Shown: positions 16,845-27,490 of the stretch, piece after piece | Position numbering within the stretch: the first letter of the stretch is position 1 | Layout of the letters: each line of letters opens with the position of its first letter | Assembly: GCF_011089885.1 (NCBI RefSeq) | Contig: NZ_JAANBD010000028.1 | Span: 494,389 to 558,388, forward strand | From: Thioalkalivibrio sp. XN279 | GTDB lineage: Bacteria > Pseudomonadota > Gammaproteobacteria > Steroidobacterales > XN24 | Reading direction: 5' to 3' | DNA length: 64,000 nucleotides | Notes under the pieces: model-generated | What the model was told of the DNA's origin: nothing | Databases searched by the model: none | What the model saw: the letters and a program-made list of their open reading frames with translations, nothing else | Position numbers and translations under genes: made by a program

Positions 16845-18591
16845 CCAGCGCCTGCACCTGGCGCCGGTTGAGCCAGGGGCGGAGCGGCTCGAGCCGTTCC
16901 TCCGTGACGCGCGCCAGCATGGCAGCAAGCTCGGGCGTGATCTCGACGCGTGCGTCTTCCAGCATGTCGGGAATGCCACGCTCCGTGCCGAAGGCACGGC
17001 TGTGGTCGATCAGCCAGACCTGGTGGCGGGCGTCGTACAGCACGTTGCCGAGATTGCGGTCGACGTTGAAGATCAGCAGGTCGAATACGTTCATGAGGTT
17101 GAACTGCGCGGCGATGCTGCAGGGCGTGTCGAGGGGGATGCCGTCACGCTGTCGCTTGCCCTCGTGAAAGCTGTCCGGCAGCCAGTACTGCAGCGTGCCG
17201 GCTTCGCCCTCCAGCGTCCTGGCCACGGCCACCGGCACCATCCCGAGTCCCAGGATGCGGTCGAGCTTGTAGGCCGCGATGTCGTAGACGTGGCGGTCGG
17301 CACGATCGTCCGCGCGCGACCAGCGGCGCTTGCTCTCCAGGCCGGGGTCGGTGTCCATGCTCTTGAACACGCCCTGCATGACCTTGCCGTCCTGCTCCAG
17401 GGTGAGGCGGCGCGGCCGGGTCACGCCTTCGCCCAGCTCCTCCACGCGGGTGATCTCGGCGCTGCGCAGGAAGTCCTCGATCTCGGCGTCCGTCATGCCG
17501 TAGGGCCGGTCCCACTGGCGCACCGGCTCGGCCGCCACGGCGACCGCGCCCGCACCGGGATACCAGGCGAATATCGCGTCGTCCTCGAACACCAGCGCAG
17601 CCGGGTTGCCTTGATAAGCGGCGCGATTCATGCCGGTGTCGACGCGGTAGACCAGGCCGTCGAGGCGACTGGTGAGCCGCCGCTCGGCGGTCGGCGTGTG
17701 CCCGATCACCACCCGCGCCGCACCGAGCGCGGCCAGGATGTCACGCAGCGCCGGCGCCTCGGCCCAGGCATGGCAGCGGGCGTTGCCGCGGTACCAGAGT
17801 ACCCCGTCGGGGTGGAACGGCAGCCCGTCGAGCGCGTCCGCGATCGCGCGCGCCTTGCCTGCCTGCGCTGCTGCCGCCGCGCCCTCTGCCGTGTCCCGCG
17901 CCCAGTCGCGCAGGTCGCCGAAGTCGTCCTCGTCCGCCATGACGCCGGCGGCGAGCAGCGCATGCCATCCATCCGTCACGGTGCGCAGGTCGCCCGCGGC
18001 GGCGCGGTTGATCTCCGCCAGCGACAAGCCCTCGGCGCGGGACGACAGCCCGCCGTGCACGAACAGCGTGTCGTTGATCACCAGTGCGAATGGCAACGTC
18101 AGCAGCCAGCGCCCGTAAGCGCCGTCGGGCGCGAGCGCGGCACGGCGTTCGAAGAAGCCTGCGGGAAAGCCCGCGCGCGCCTCGGCGCCGTACTGGGCAT
18201 AGTCGCCCGCGCTGACATAGCGCAGGTCGCCGACCAGGTTCATCGCCTCGTGGTTGCCGGCCAGCACGTGCACGGCGCCGCCGGCCGCGGCGGCTTCCTG
18301 CTGCAGGCGCATCATGAGGTCCATCACCTGGCGCCCGTGGTCGCCGCGGTTCAGCAGGTCGCCGACCGACACCAGGTGCGTGGCGCCGCCGCTCCAGCGA
18401 TCCTCGGCATCGATCAGGCCGATGTCCCGCAGCAGGCCATGCAGCTCGTCGTAGGCGCCATGCACATCGCCGATGGCGACCACCCGCTCGACGCCCGCGA
18501 TGCGCCATGGCTCGGCCGCATAGCCTGGCGGCGCGGCCAGCAACCACGCGAGGAGGAGAAGAAAAAAGAGTCTCGTCGCAATCAGGCGCAT
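16810..18591 (-). CDS. Exported PPP-type phosphatase fused to FAM20-like kinase domain
   Basis: The 593-residue protein has a signal peptide (about 1-26, LFFLLLLAWLLAAPPGYAA). Residues 35-330 form a calcineurin-like phosphoesterase with all metal motifs: GDVHG (41-45), GDLLNRGD (77-84), GNHEA (112-116), VHGG (178-181) and GHTP (297-300). Residues about 380-540 look like an atypical kinase of the FAM20/PI4K/HipA type: GVFK410 (candidate ATP lysine), IAAYKLDRILGLGMVPV (438-454, very like secretory kinase FAM20C), NVFDLLIFNVDRNLGN (501-516, catalytic D511) and LIDHSRAFG (527-535, metal-binding D529). Both domains appear intact and should act outside the cytoplasm. It is the last gene of the run rsmD-coaD-ggt-unknown-this, 49 nt after the unknown gene. 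Substrates are unknown. Confidence 0.78.
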   Translation of the reverse strand: MRLIATRLFFLLLLAWLLAAPPGYAAEPWRIAGVERVVAIGDVHGAYDELHGLLRDIGLIDAEDRWSGGATHLVSVGDLLNRGDHGRQVMDLMMRLQQEAAAAGGAVHVLAGNHEAMNLVGDLRYVSAGDYAQYGAEARAGFPAGFFERRAALAPDGAYGRWLLTLPFALVINDTLFVHGGLSSRAEGLSLAEINRAAAGDLRTVTDGWHALLAAGVMADEDDFGDLRDWARDTAEGAAAAAQAGKARAIADALDGLPFHPDGVLWYRGNARCHAWAEAPALRDILAALGAARVVIGHTPTAERRLTSRLDGLVYRVDTGMNRAAYQGNPAALVFEDDAIFAWYPGAGAVAVAAEPVRQWDRPYGMTDAEIEDFLRSAEITRVEELGEGVTRPRRLTLEQDGKVMQGVFKSMDTDPGLESKRRWSRADDRADRHVYDIAAYKLDRILGLGMVPVAVARTLEGEAGTLQYWLPDSFHEGKRQRDGIPLDTPCSIAAQFNLMNVFDLLIFNVDRNLGNVLYDARHQVWLIDHSRAFGTERGIPDMLEDARVEITPELAAMLARVTEERLEPLRPWLNRRQVQALVSRAQALQQLP

Positions 18592-18640
18592 GCGTTCATC
18601 CTCCGCGCAGGCGCCATGCCCGGCGCGCGCTCCTCAACGG

Positions 18641-19249
18641 TCACTCTAGCTCCGGATGGCCCCACGGCGTGGGCGGGAGAGCCACCGGCGCCGCGAGGTC
18701 GAACTCCACCCGGAACAGCCGCCCCGAAGGCCGGGACAGCTCGTAGACGAAACGTTCGCCCGGCGCGATCTCCATCGCCCAGGTGTTCTGCAGCGAGGCC
18801 GCCAGGCCCTCGCGCTGGAACATGGCGACGGAGTGCTGGTCCACGGGAAACTCCTGGCGCCATGGCGTGCCCGGCCCGGTGCTGTCGCCGCCGTACTGGG
18901 TGACGGCGTCCTCGCTGCCGTCCTCGTGGCGGTGGTCGTGCTTCAGGCGCAGCCCCTCCGGCGTGCGGGTCAGCACCCAGGTGCGGCTGTGGTCGTCGCC
19001 GACATGGAAGGGAATCTTCAGCTCCCCGGGCGTGCATTCGCGCACGTGCATCACCAGCGCCTTGCCGGCGAAAGGATCGTCCGGCTGCGGCGGCTCGTTG
19101 GCCACGATGCGCCCGGCGAAAGCCTGGCCGCAATGGCTCGCAATGCGCGCCATGAAAGCATCGGGCGGATACATCTCGGAGCTCGCCGGCAGCGCCGCAG
19201 CGCCAAGGCCGAGACACAGGAACAGCACGCCACGGTTCAGTAAGTCCAT
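18641..19249 (-). CDS. Secreted protein of unknown function
   Basis: The 202-residue protein has a signal peptide (LLNRGVLFLCLGLGAAALPASS) and a mature part that begins MYPPDAFMARIASHCGQAFAG. It has two cysteines in the mature part (HCGQAF and RECTPG), which may form a disulfide. A HDHRHEDGSEDAVTQYGG loop and a beta-rich C-terminus (FVYELSRPSGRLFRVEFDL) are also seen. I do not recognise a catalytic family; it resembles conserved hypothetical secreted proteins of gammaproteobacteria. It overlaps the end of ggt by 13 nt and precedes the phosphatase/kinase gene by 49 nt, so all three exported products are probably co-expressed. Confidence 0.6.
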   Translation of the reverse strand: MDLLNRGVLFLCLGLGAAALPASSEMYPPDAFMARIASHCGQAFAGRIVANEPPQPDDPFAGKALVMHVRECTPGELKIPFHVGDDHSRTWVLTRTPEGLRLKHDHRHEDGSEDAVTQYGGDSTGPGTPWRQEFPVDQHSVAMFQREGLAASLQNTWAMEIAPGERFVYELSRPSGRLFRVEFDLAAPVALPPTPWGHPELE

Positions 19250-20927
19250 GTCTCCACCTCCGCACGCGGGTCAGTCGCCGCCTGCATGCGTCGCTCGCCG
19301 AGGTCCCAGGTGACCACGTTCATGTTGCCGTACAGGCGCCGGCTCTGCTGCAGCACGTGGCCGCGCCGCTCGAGCTCGACCAGCTCCGCGGCGCTCAATG
19401 CGCCTTCCTCGTACAGCACCCGGTCGGGCAGGTACTGGTGGTGATAACGCGGCAGCGCGACCATGCCCGCGGCGTCGGCGCCGTCCACCCATGCCAGCGA
19501 GGCCAGCAGCACCATGCTGATGATGCGGCTGCCGCCCGGCGTGCCCAACACCGCGACCCCGCGCGGCGACTCGATGAAGGTCGGCGTCATGCTCGAGAGC
19601 ATGCGCTTGCCCGGCTGGATGTTGTTCGCCCCGGCCCCCACCAGCTGGTAGAGGTTGGGTGCGCCCGGCTTCACCGCGAAATCGTCCATCTCGTTGTTCA
19701 GCAGCAGGTCGAGCCCGGGCACCGCGAAGCTGCTGCCGAACCAGCCGTTGATGGTCTGCGTCACCGCCACCCGGTTGCCCTCGGCGTCGATGATGGAGAA
19801 ATGCGTGGTGTGCTCCCCGCCGTCCTCGCTGTGCAGCGGCGCGAAAGTCGCGCTGGGCGTGGCGCGATCCAGCCGCAGCGTGGCGCGCAGCCCGTCCGCG
19901 TAAGCCGGGTGCAGCAGCGTCTGCAGCGGCATGTCGACGAAGTCCGGGTCGCCGAGCCAGGCGCGGTCGCGGAAAGCGCGCCGCAGCACCTCGATCACCA
20001 GGTGCTTCCGGTCCACCTCCGCCAGTTCTTGCGCCGGCCCCGACTGCAGCATGTTGAAGGCCTGGATCATGGCCACGCCCCCGGCCGACGGCGGCGGCGG
20101 CACGACCAGGCGCAGGCCGCCGGGATACTCCGCCACCAGCGGTTCGCGTTCCACCACGCGATAGCCCTGCAGGTCCTCGAGCGACCAGATCCCGCCGTGT
20201 GCCCGTACGGCCTCGACCATGCGCGCCGCAATCTCGCCCTGGTAGAAACCGGCCGCACCCTCCGCCGCGAGACGCTCCATCACCTCGGCCAGCCCCGGCA
20301 GGCGGATGAGCGTGCCCGGCTCCGGCACCTTGCCTTCCGGCAGGTACGCCTCGACACCCGGCCAGCGCCGCAATTGCTCGGCCTTGAAGGTGAGGCCGAG
20401 GTGCATGCGGCGATACAGCGGGAAGCCCTCGCGCGCCTGGCGGATGGCCGGAGCCAGCGCCTGCTCGAAGGGGAGGCGCCCGTAGCGCTCGCTGATGTGC
20501 ACCAGCGCGGCCGGCGTGCCCGGGATCCCGGCCGCCAGCGGCCCGTTGAGCGACAGCCCTTTGACCGGCTCGCCCTCGGCGTCGAGGTACATCGCGGCAT
20601 GCGCCGCGCCGGGCGCGGTCTCGCGCGCGTCCACCACCACCTGGCGACCGTCCGCGGCAAAGTGCAGCAGCCAGAACCCGCCGCCGCCCAGGCCGGAAGA
20701 GAACGGCTCGACCACGCCCAGCGCCGCGCTCACGGCGACGGCCGCATCGAAGGCATTACCGCCGGCCTTGAGCACTTCCAAGCCGGCGCGCGTCGCCAGC
20801 GGGTGCGCACTGGCGATCGCCGCCTGGCCGGGGGGCGGCGCCGGTTCCGCCGCGACGCTGCTGACGCACGTCAGCAGCGCCAGCGCCAGCCAGGCGTGGA
20901 GGCATCGTCGGCCAAGCGCGCGGCTCA

Positions 20928-20928
<1 letters not shown>
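19237..20928 (-). CDS. ggt: Gamma-glutamyltranspeptidase (glutathione hydrolase) precursor
   Basis: GGT cleaves or transfers the gamma-glutamyl group of glutathione in the periplasm. The 563-residue precursor has a signal peptide (CLHAWLALALLTCVSSVAAE) and the large-subunit start ASAHPLATRAGLEVLKAGGN. The self-processing site is at T374 (HTTHFSIID), whose threonine becomes the nucleophile of the small subunit. Substrate-binding features LLNNEMDDFA and MLSSMTPTF (oxyanion serines) are present. ATG 20928 overlaps the coaD stop (ATGA), so it is translationally coupled to a cytoplasmic CoA gene. Confidence 0.95.
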
Positions 20929-22160
<1,232 letters not shown>

Positions 22161-22187
22161 TCACCCCTGTTGGGAGGAGTCAGAACA

Positions 22188-24650
22188 ATGAGAAGCCTCT
22201 ATTCGGTGACGCTGGTCGCCGTGGCGCTGGCGTTGTCCGGGTGCATCAAGGACTCGGAAAGCGTTTCCGGCAAAATTGGCGAGCCGAATACCGGCGTGCC
22301 GCAGGTGCCGACGGCCGACGCGACTTTCCGCGCCCAGTTCGACCCGCTGAAAGCCATCATGCCGTACCCGAACGACATCCTCGGCTTCGTCGCGGCGCCG
22401 GATACCGACGGCACGCTAAACCTGCCGGCGCAGCCGCTGCAGCCGCTGGCGCCGCTGGTCAACCAGCTCGACGGCTTCTCCATCAACGCTCGCATCAGCG
22501 CCAACTTCACGCGCGCGGTTGACCCGGAGAGCCTGGCGCCGGGCACCGTGTTCCTCATCGAGGTGGCGATCGACCCGGCCACCAAGGGCGTCGTCGGCCT
22601 GTCCGACGCCACCCTGTGCAAGCTCGGCGCCGCGCCGCCGGAAGCCTGCGCCTCGATCGGCGTGGCCTGGGGCGGACAGAGCCCGTTCCTGGTCCAGGGC
22701 GTGGACTACGAGGTCGGCGTCGCGCCGGACATCGACGCCGGCGGCCAGACCATCCAGCTGAAGCCGCTGCGCCCCCTGAACTCCAACCGCGGCAACCTGT
22801 TCACGCCGGGCACCGAAAACGGCTACCTGCTGTTCCTGACGGACGGCATCACCGACACCGCCGGCAACCCGGCCCAGCCCGACGCCACTTACGCGGCCAT
22901 CCGCGCCGGCTTCCTCTCCGGCGCCATCCAGTTGCCGGACCCGGAAGTGGGCCTGCCGCCCGGCCTGACCACTGAACAGCTGCTCGGCATCTTCATCGCC
23001 GCGCACCTCGCCGTGGGCGAAGTGGTGCAGATCGACCCGGCCAACGTCGTCGTCACTGCCAGCTTCACCACCCAGGACACGACCACGGTGCGTGACACGG
23101 TGGCCGACATGGCGACCGCCGGCCCGAGCCAGGTCGAGCGCGCCGTAACACCGGTGCCGGTGCCGATCTCCGCCGAGATCACCCTGCCCCCGGGCACGCC
23201 GGTAACGACCACCCTGCTGCTCGGCCTGCAGGGCGTCGACGGCACGGCCATCCCCGGCGAGGGCGACGTGTACGCCGGCGCCGTCGTGGTGCCTTACTAC
23301 CTGTCGCCGCCTTCGGCCGAGGCACCCACGGCGCCGCTGAACCTGCCGTGGATCGCAGCCTCCGAGAGCCCGCTCGACGAGACCAGCCGGGTGCTCAACA
23401 AGTACAACCCGGTGCCGCTGAAGCGCGCCGACCAGCCCGTTCCGGTGCTGATCACGGTGCCCAACGACAATACCGCCTACGCGGCACTGAATGGCGGCAC
23501 GGCCGTGAAGCCGGAGACCGGCTGGCCGGTGGTGATCTTCTATCACGGCATCACGCGCAACCGATTTGATGCGCTGGCCCTCACCGAGCCGCTCAACAAC
23601 GCCGGCTACGTCGTAATCGCCATCGACCAGCCGCTGCACGGCGTGGCCGCGCCGGAGATCGATTTCGAGACCATCACGCCGGAAGAACTGGCCGACATCC
23701 TGGCCAACAACCCGACGGCGCTGCTGCGGGTCCCCGGCGTGCCGGAGCGCACTTTCGATCTCGACCTGCTCAACAACACCACGGGCGCGGCCGGTCCGGA
23801 CGGCGTCGTCGACGCCAGCGGCGCGCACTTCATCAACCTGTCCAACGGGCTGGTGAGCCGCGACAACCTGCGCCAGGCGGCCGCCGACCTGGTGGCGCTG
23901 ACGCGCACCATCCCGACCATCGACCTCGACGGCGACGAGTTGCCCGACCTCGACGGCAGCCGCGTGCACTTCATCGGCCAGTCGCTGGGCGGCATTTCCG
24001 GCACCAACTACCTCGCCATGGACGACACCGCGGTCACCGCGACCCTGGGCGTCGCGGGCGGCGTGATCTCCGACCTGCTGCTGGACAGCTTCTCCTTCGG
24101 CCCGCGTATCGAGGCGGGGCTGATCGGCAACGGCCTGGTGCCCAACACCAGCCTGTACAACAACTTCATCCGCGACCTGCAGTCGCTGGTGGATGCGGGC
24201 GACCCGATCAGCCACGCGGCCGACGCCGCCGGCGCTGCCGCCATCCACTTCATCCAGGTGGATGGCGACCTGGTGGTGCCGAACAGCGCCTCCAACCGCC
24301 TCGCCGCCGAGATGGAGCGGGCCGGCCTCGAGGACTACGCCTTCTCGCCGACCCCGGTCATCGATCTGGCCGGGCTGAAGGCGCGCGTCTGCTTCACCAA
24401 CGGCGCCTCGCACGGCTCCCAGCTCGACCCGGGCACCACGCCCGAGTCGCAGACCGTGACCGGCGAGATGCAGGCCCAGCAGCTGGTGTTCATCGCCGGC
24501 AACCCGCTGGTGCCGCTGCCCGCGAACGGCCAGACGCTGCTCTTCGGCGGCAGCCAGAGCCCGCTCGCGGCCAGCGTGTACGGCGATTTCGCCACGGACT
24601 GCGACGCGCCCGACCGCGTGCGGACCAACGAGCCGGCGCCGGTCGAATAA
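22188..24650 (+). CDS. Surface-type lipase/lysophospholipase lipoprotein (VolA/Pla-1-like)
   Basis: The 820-residue protein has a lipoprotein signal peptide with lipobox LSGC. A large N-terminal region follows (about residues 45-430), rich in proline and resembling the bacterial virulence-factor lipase N-terminal domain. The C-terminal alpha/beta hydrolase has an oxyanion-type YHGITRNR and the nucleophile elbow GQSLGG (S599), then a late FTNGASHG histidine. VolA in Vibrio is a surface-exposed lipoprotein lysophospholipase that feeds fatty acids to the cell; a similar role is inferred. The start ATG 22188 is preceded by GGAGGAG (22173-22179); an ATG at 22170 lies upstream of that site. A terminator follows at 24671. 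Confidence 0.82.
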   Translation: MRSLYSVTLVAVALALSGCIKDSESVSGKIGEPNTGVPQVPTADATFRAQFDPLKAIMPYPNDILGFVAAPDTDGTLNLPAQPLQPLAPLVNQLDGFSINARISANFTRAVDPESLAPGTVFLIEVAIDPATKGVVGLSDATLCKLGAAPPEACASIGVAWGGQSPFLVQGVDYEVGVAPDIDAGGQTIQLKPLRPLNSNRGNLFTPGTENGYLLFLTDGITDTAGNPAQPDATYAAIRAGFLSGAIQLPDPEVGLPPGLTTEQLLGIFIAAHLAVGEVVQIDPANVVVTASFTTQDTTTVRDTVADMATAGPSQVERAVTPVPVPISAEITLPPGTPVTTTLLLGLQGVDGTAIPGEGDVYAGAVVVPYYLSPPSAEAPTAPLNLPWIAASESPLDETSRVLNKYNPVPLKRADQPVPVLITVPNDNTAYAALNGGTAVKPETGWPVVIFYHGITRNRFDALALTEPLNNAGYVVIAIDQPLHGVAAPEIDFETITPEELADILANNPTALLRVPGVPERTFDLDLLNNTTGAAGPDGVVDASGAHFINLSNGLVSRDNLRQAAADLVALTRTIPTIDLDGDELPDLDGSRVHFIGQSLGGISGTNYLAMDDTAVTATLGVAGGVISDLLLDSFSFGPRIEAGLIGNGLVPNTSLYNNFIRDLQSLVDAGDPISHAADAAGAAAIHFIQVDGDLVVPNSASNRLAAEMERAGLEDYAFSPTPVIDLAGLKARVCFTNGASHGSQLDPGTTPESQTVTGEMQAQQLVFIAGNPLVPLPANGQTLLFGGSQSPLAASVYGDFATDCDAPDRVRTNEPAPVE

Positions 24651-24670
24651 CCGGCTGCAGCCTTCTCATG

Positions 24671-24702
24671 ACGGGCGGCCCTCGGGCCGCCCGTTTTCTT
24701 TC
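24671..24702 (+). terminator. Rho-independent terminator after the lipase-like gene
   Basis: A 10-bp stem (24671-24680 with 24685-24694) with a CTCG loop is followed by a T-rich stretch. It insulates the lipase-like gene from ftsY. Confidence 0.88.
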
Positions 24703-24762
24703 CGGGGGCGCGAGCGAAGCGGTAGCATAGGGCCTCGTCCGCAACCGCCTTTCGCACCGCCC

Positions 24763-25752
24763 ATGTCTTCACCTCCCCCCACCCCCGCAACCGAGCCCGG
24801 CGCCGGCGAAAAGCGCAAGGGCTTCTTCCGCCGCCTGCGCGAGCGCCTCAACAAGGGCGACAGCTGGCTGACCTACGATCTCGCCCATCTCCTGCCGGGC
24901 GGCAAGGTCGGCGAGGAATTCATCGAGGAGATGGAGACGCGCCTGCTCACCGGCGACGTCGGCGTGGACGCCACCCAGCAGATCGTCGACGGTCTGGAGA
25001 GAAAACTCTGGCGCGACGAGCTCGGCGACAGCCGCGCGGTGCTGGCCACCATCCGCGACAGCATGCTGGGCATCCTCGGGCCCTGCGAGCAGCCGCTGCG
25101 CATTCCCGACGACGTGCGGCCTTTCGTGATCCTGGTGGTGGGCGTGAACGGCTCGGGCAAGACCACCACCATCGGCAAGATCGCGCATCGGCTGAAAAGC
25201 GACGGGCTCTCGGTGATGCTCGCCGCCGGGGACACTTTCCGCGCCGCGGCGGTGGAGCAACTGCAGGCCTGGGGCCAGCGCAACAACGTGCCGGTAATCG
25301 CCCAGGGCACCGGCGCCGACCCGGCAGCGGTCGCCTACGACGCCTTCGAGGCGGCGCGGGCGCGCGGCGTGGACGTGCTGCTGGCCGACACCGCGGGGCG
25401 CCTGCACACCCAGGAAAACCTCATGGACGAGCTGCGCAAGGTGAAGCGCGTGCTCACGCGTCTCGATCCCGCGGCGCCACACGAGGTGCTGCTGGTGCTG
25501 GACGGCGGCAGCGGCCAGAACGCGCTGCTGCAGGCACGTCGTTTCAACGAGGCCATCGGCCTGACCGGTGTCGCCATCACCAAGCTGGACGGTACCGCGA
25601 AGGGCGGCGTGGTCCTGGCGGTGGCGCGCGAACTGCAGCTGCCGGTGCGCTTCATCGGCATCGGCGAAGCGATCGAGGACCTCGCCCCCTTCGAGGCGGG
25701 CCCCTTCGTCGACGCCCTGCTTGGCGCACCCGGCGAACGCGCCCCACGGTGA
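24763..25752 (+). CDS. ftsY: Signal recognition particle receptor FtsY
   Basis: FtsY is the membrane-bound SRP receptor GTPase for co-translational targeting. The 329-residue protein has a short acidic/basic A region, then the NG domain with G1 GVNGSGKTTTIGKIA, DTFRAAAVEQLQ, DTAGRLHTQENLM and TKLDGTAKGG. The A domain is much shorter than that of E. coli, as in many proteobacteria. It starts the ftsY-ftsE-ftsX set, with ftsE 4 nt after its stop. Confidence 0.97.
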   Translation: MSSPPPTPATEPGAGEKRKGFFRRLRERLNKGDSWLTYDLAHLLPGGKVGEEFIEEMETRLLTGDVGVDATQQIVDGLERKLWRDELGDSRAVLATIRDSMLGILGPCEQPLRIPDDVRPFVILVVGVNGSGKTTTIGKIAHRLKSDGLSVMLAAGDTFRAAAVEQLQAWGQRNNVPVIAQGTGADPAAVAYDAFEAARARGVDVLLADTAGRLHTQENLMDELRKVKRVLTRLDPAAPHEVLLVLDGGSGQNALLQARRFNEAIGLTGVAITKLDGTAKGGVVLAVARELQLPVRFIGIGEAIEDLAPFEAGPFVDALLGAPGERAPR

Positions 25753-25756
25753 GGCC

Positions 25757-26443
25757 ATGATCCGCTTCGAGCAGGTGTACAAGCGCTACCCGGGCGGGCG
25801 CGACGCGCTGCGCGACTTGAGCTTCCGCGTCGCCGAGGGCGAGATGGCGTTTCTCACCGGCCACTCCGGCGCCGGCAAGAGCACGCTGCTGAAACTGGTC
25901 GCCTGCATCGAGCGGCCCACGCGCGGCCAGGTGCTGATCGGCGGGCGCAACACCGGCGGCATCTCGCGGCGCCAGGTGCCGGCCTTCAGGCGCCACATCG
26001 GCATGGTGTTCCAGGACCACAAGCTGCTGGCGGATCGCACGGTGTTCGACAACGTGGCGCTGCCGCTGGTGATCGCCGGCACCGGGTCGCGCGAAACCGG
26101 CCGGCGCGTGCGCGCAGCGCTGGACCAGGTCGGGCTGCTCGGCAAGGAAGGCCTGCCGCCGGTCATGCTCTCCCAGGGTGAGCAGCAGCGCGTCGGCATC
26201 GCGCGCGCCATCGCCGCCCGCCCGCCCCTGCTCATCGCCGACGAGCCGACCGGGAACCTGGATCCCGACCTGTCGCTGGAGATCATGTACCTGTTCGCGC
26301 GCCTCAACCGCGTCGGCACCACGGTGCTCGTCGCCAGCCACGACCTGGCGCTGCTCGAGCGCATGGGCCATCGCCGCATCGCGCTGGGCGACGGACGCCT
26401 CGTCGAGGACCTGGATCATGCCTTCCCGGGCGCCCCGGCCTAG
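25757..26443 (+). CDS. ftsE: Cell division ATP-binding protein FtsE
   Basis: FtsE is the ATPase that works with FtsX at the septum to activate peptidoglycan hydrolases. The 228-residue ABC protein has Walker A GHSGAGKSTLLK, Q-loop VFQDHK, a signature LSQGEQQRVGIARA (LSxGE), Walker B LLIADEPTGNLD and the switch histidine ASHD. It overlaps ftsX by 26 nt. Confidence 0.97.
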   Translation: MIRFEQVYKRYPGGRDALRDLSFRVAEGEMAFLTGHSGAGKSTLLKLVACIERPTRGQVLIGGRNTGGISRRQVPAFRRHIGMVFQDHKLLADRTVFDNVALPLVIAGTGSRETGRRVRAALDQVGLLGKEGLPPVMLSQGEQQRVGIARAIAARPPLLIADEPTGNLDPDLSLEIMYLFARLNRVGTTVLVASHDLALLERMGHRRIALGDGRLVEDLDHAFPGAPA

Positions 26444-27473
26444 GGCCCGCAAGGGCGGGCCAAAGCGCGGGCGGCAGCCGCTGCTGGCCCGCCTGTCCGC
26501 CCTGCGCCTGCCGCGACCGGCGCTCAAGTGGCCGCGCTGGCGCGGCCCCGGGCTGCTGCGCAGCTGGGTGCGCCTGCACGTCCAGACGCTGGTCGGCTCC
26601 CTCGGCCGGCTGGCGGAGCAGCCTGTCGCCACCGCCATGACGCTGGCCGTGATCGGCATCGCCCTGGCCCTGCCGGCGAGCCTGTACCTGCTGGTGAACA
26701 ACCTGCAGGGCCTGTCGGGACACTGGGAGCAGGGCGTCGAGCTGTCGGTCTACCTCGAGCCGGGACAGCCGGAGGCGCAGGTCCGGTCCCTCGCCGCCGA
26801 CATCGAGGCGTGGGACGAGGTCGCCGCCACCGGGCTCATCACGGCCGCAGAGGCGCTGGTGACTTTCCGCGCCGAGTCCGGGCTGGGAGATGCCCTCGGC
26901 GCACTCGAGCACAACCCGCTGCCACACTTGATCACCGTGCGGCCCGCGCCCGATCACGACTCTCCGGAGGCGATCGAGGCCATGGCCGAGCGCCTGCGTG
27001 CGCTGCCGGAAGCGGACCTGGTGCAGGCCGACGCCGACTGGGTGCGCCGCCTGTTCGCCATGCTGGACATCGCGCGGCGCCTCGCCACGCTCGCCGGCGT
27101 GCTGCTCGCCGTGGGCGTGCTGGTGATCGTCGGCAACACCATCCGCCTGGACATCCAGAACCGTCGTGCGGAAATCGAGGTCATGAAGCTCATCGGCGGC
27201 ACGGACGGCTTCATCCGCCGGCCGCTGCTCTACGGCGGCACCTGGTACGGCCTCGGCGGCGCCCTGGTGGCGCTGGCCATCGTGCAGCTCGGGCTCTGGA
27301 CGCTGTCGGACCCGGTGGCGCGCCTGGCCGGGCTGTACGGCTCCGGATTCCGCCCGGGCGGCCTCGGCGGCACGGGTGCGCTGGCGTTGTTGCTGCTCGG
27401 CGCGGGTCTCGGCTGGCTCGGCGCCTGGGTGTCGGCTACGCGCCACCTGCGCCGGGTCGAGCCCGGCCTGTAG
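26418..27473 (+). CDS. ftsX: Cell division protein FtsX
   Basis: FtsX is the membrane partner of FtsE. The 351-residue protein has a basic Pro/Arg-rich cytoplasmic N-terminus of about 60 residues. A first membrane helix ([22 protein letters not shown]) precedes a periplasmic domain ([19 protein letters not shown] to about 210), then three more helices including [20 protein letters not shown]. The motif [21 protein letters not shown] is typical. The start ATG 26418 lies inside ftsE. rpoH follows, as in many gammaproteobacteria. Confidence 0.94.
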   Translation: MPSRAPRPRARKGGPKRGRQPLLARLSALRLPRPALKWPRWRGPGLLRSWVRLHVQTLVGSLGRLAEQPVATAMTLAVIGIALALPASLYLLVNNLQGLSGHWEQGVELSVYLEPGQPEAQVRSLAADIEAWDEVAATGLITAAEALVTFRAESGLGDALGALEHNPLPHLITVRPAPDHDSPEAIEAMAERLRALPEADLVQADADWVRRLFAMLDIARRLATLAGVLLAVGVLVIVGNTIRLDIQNRRAEIEVMKLIGGTDGFIRRPLLYGGTWYGLGGALVALAIVQLGLWTLSDPVARLAGLYGSGFRPGGLGGTGALALLLLGAGLGWLGAWVSATRHLRRVEPGL

Positions 27474-27490
27474 GGGAACCCCGGCGCCGC

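Noticed and set aside
17002-18903. A 633-codon open frame on the + strand
   Set aside because: Antisense to the phosphatase/kinase gene, which has intact motifs and a signal peptide.
22416-24413. A 665-codon open frame on the - strand
   Set aside because: Antisense to the lipase-like gene; composition is His/Gln/Asp/Val-biased as in shadow frames.
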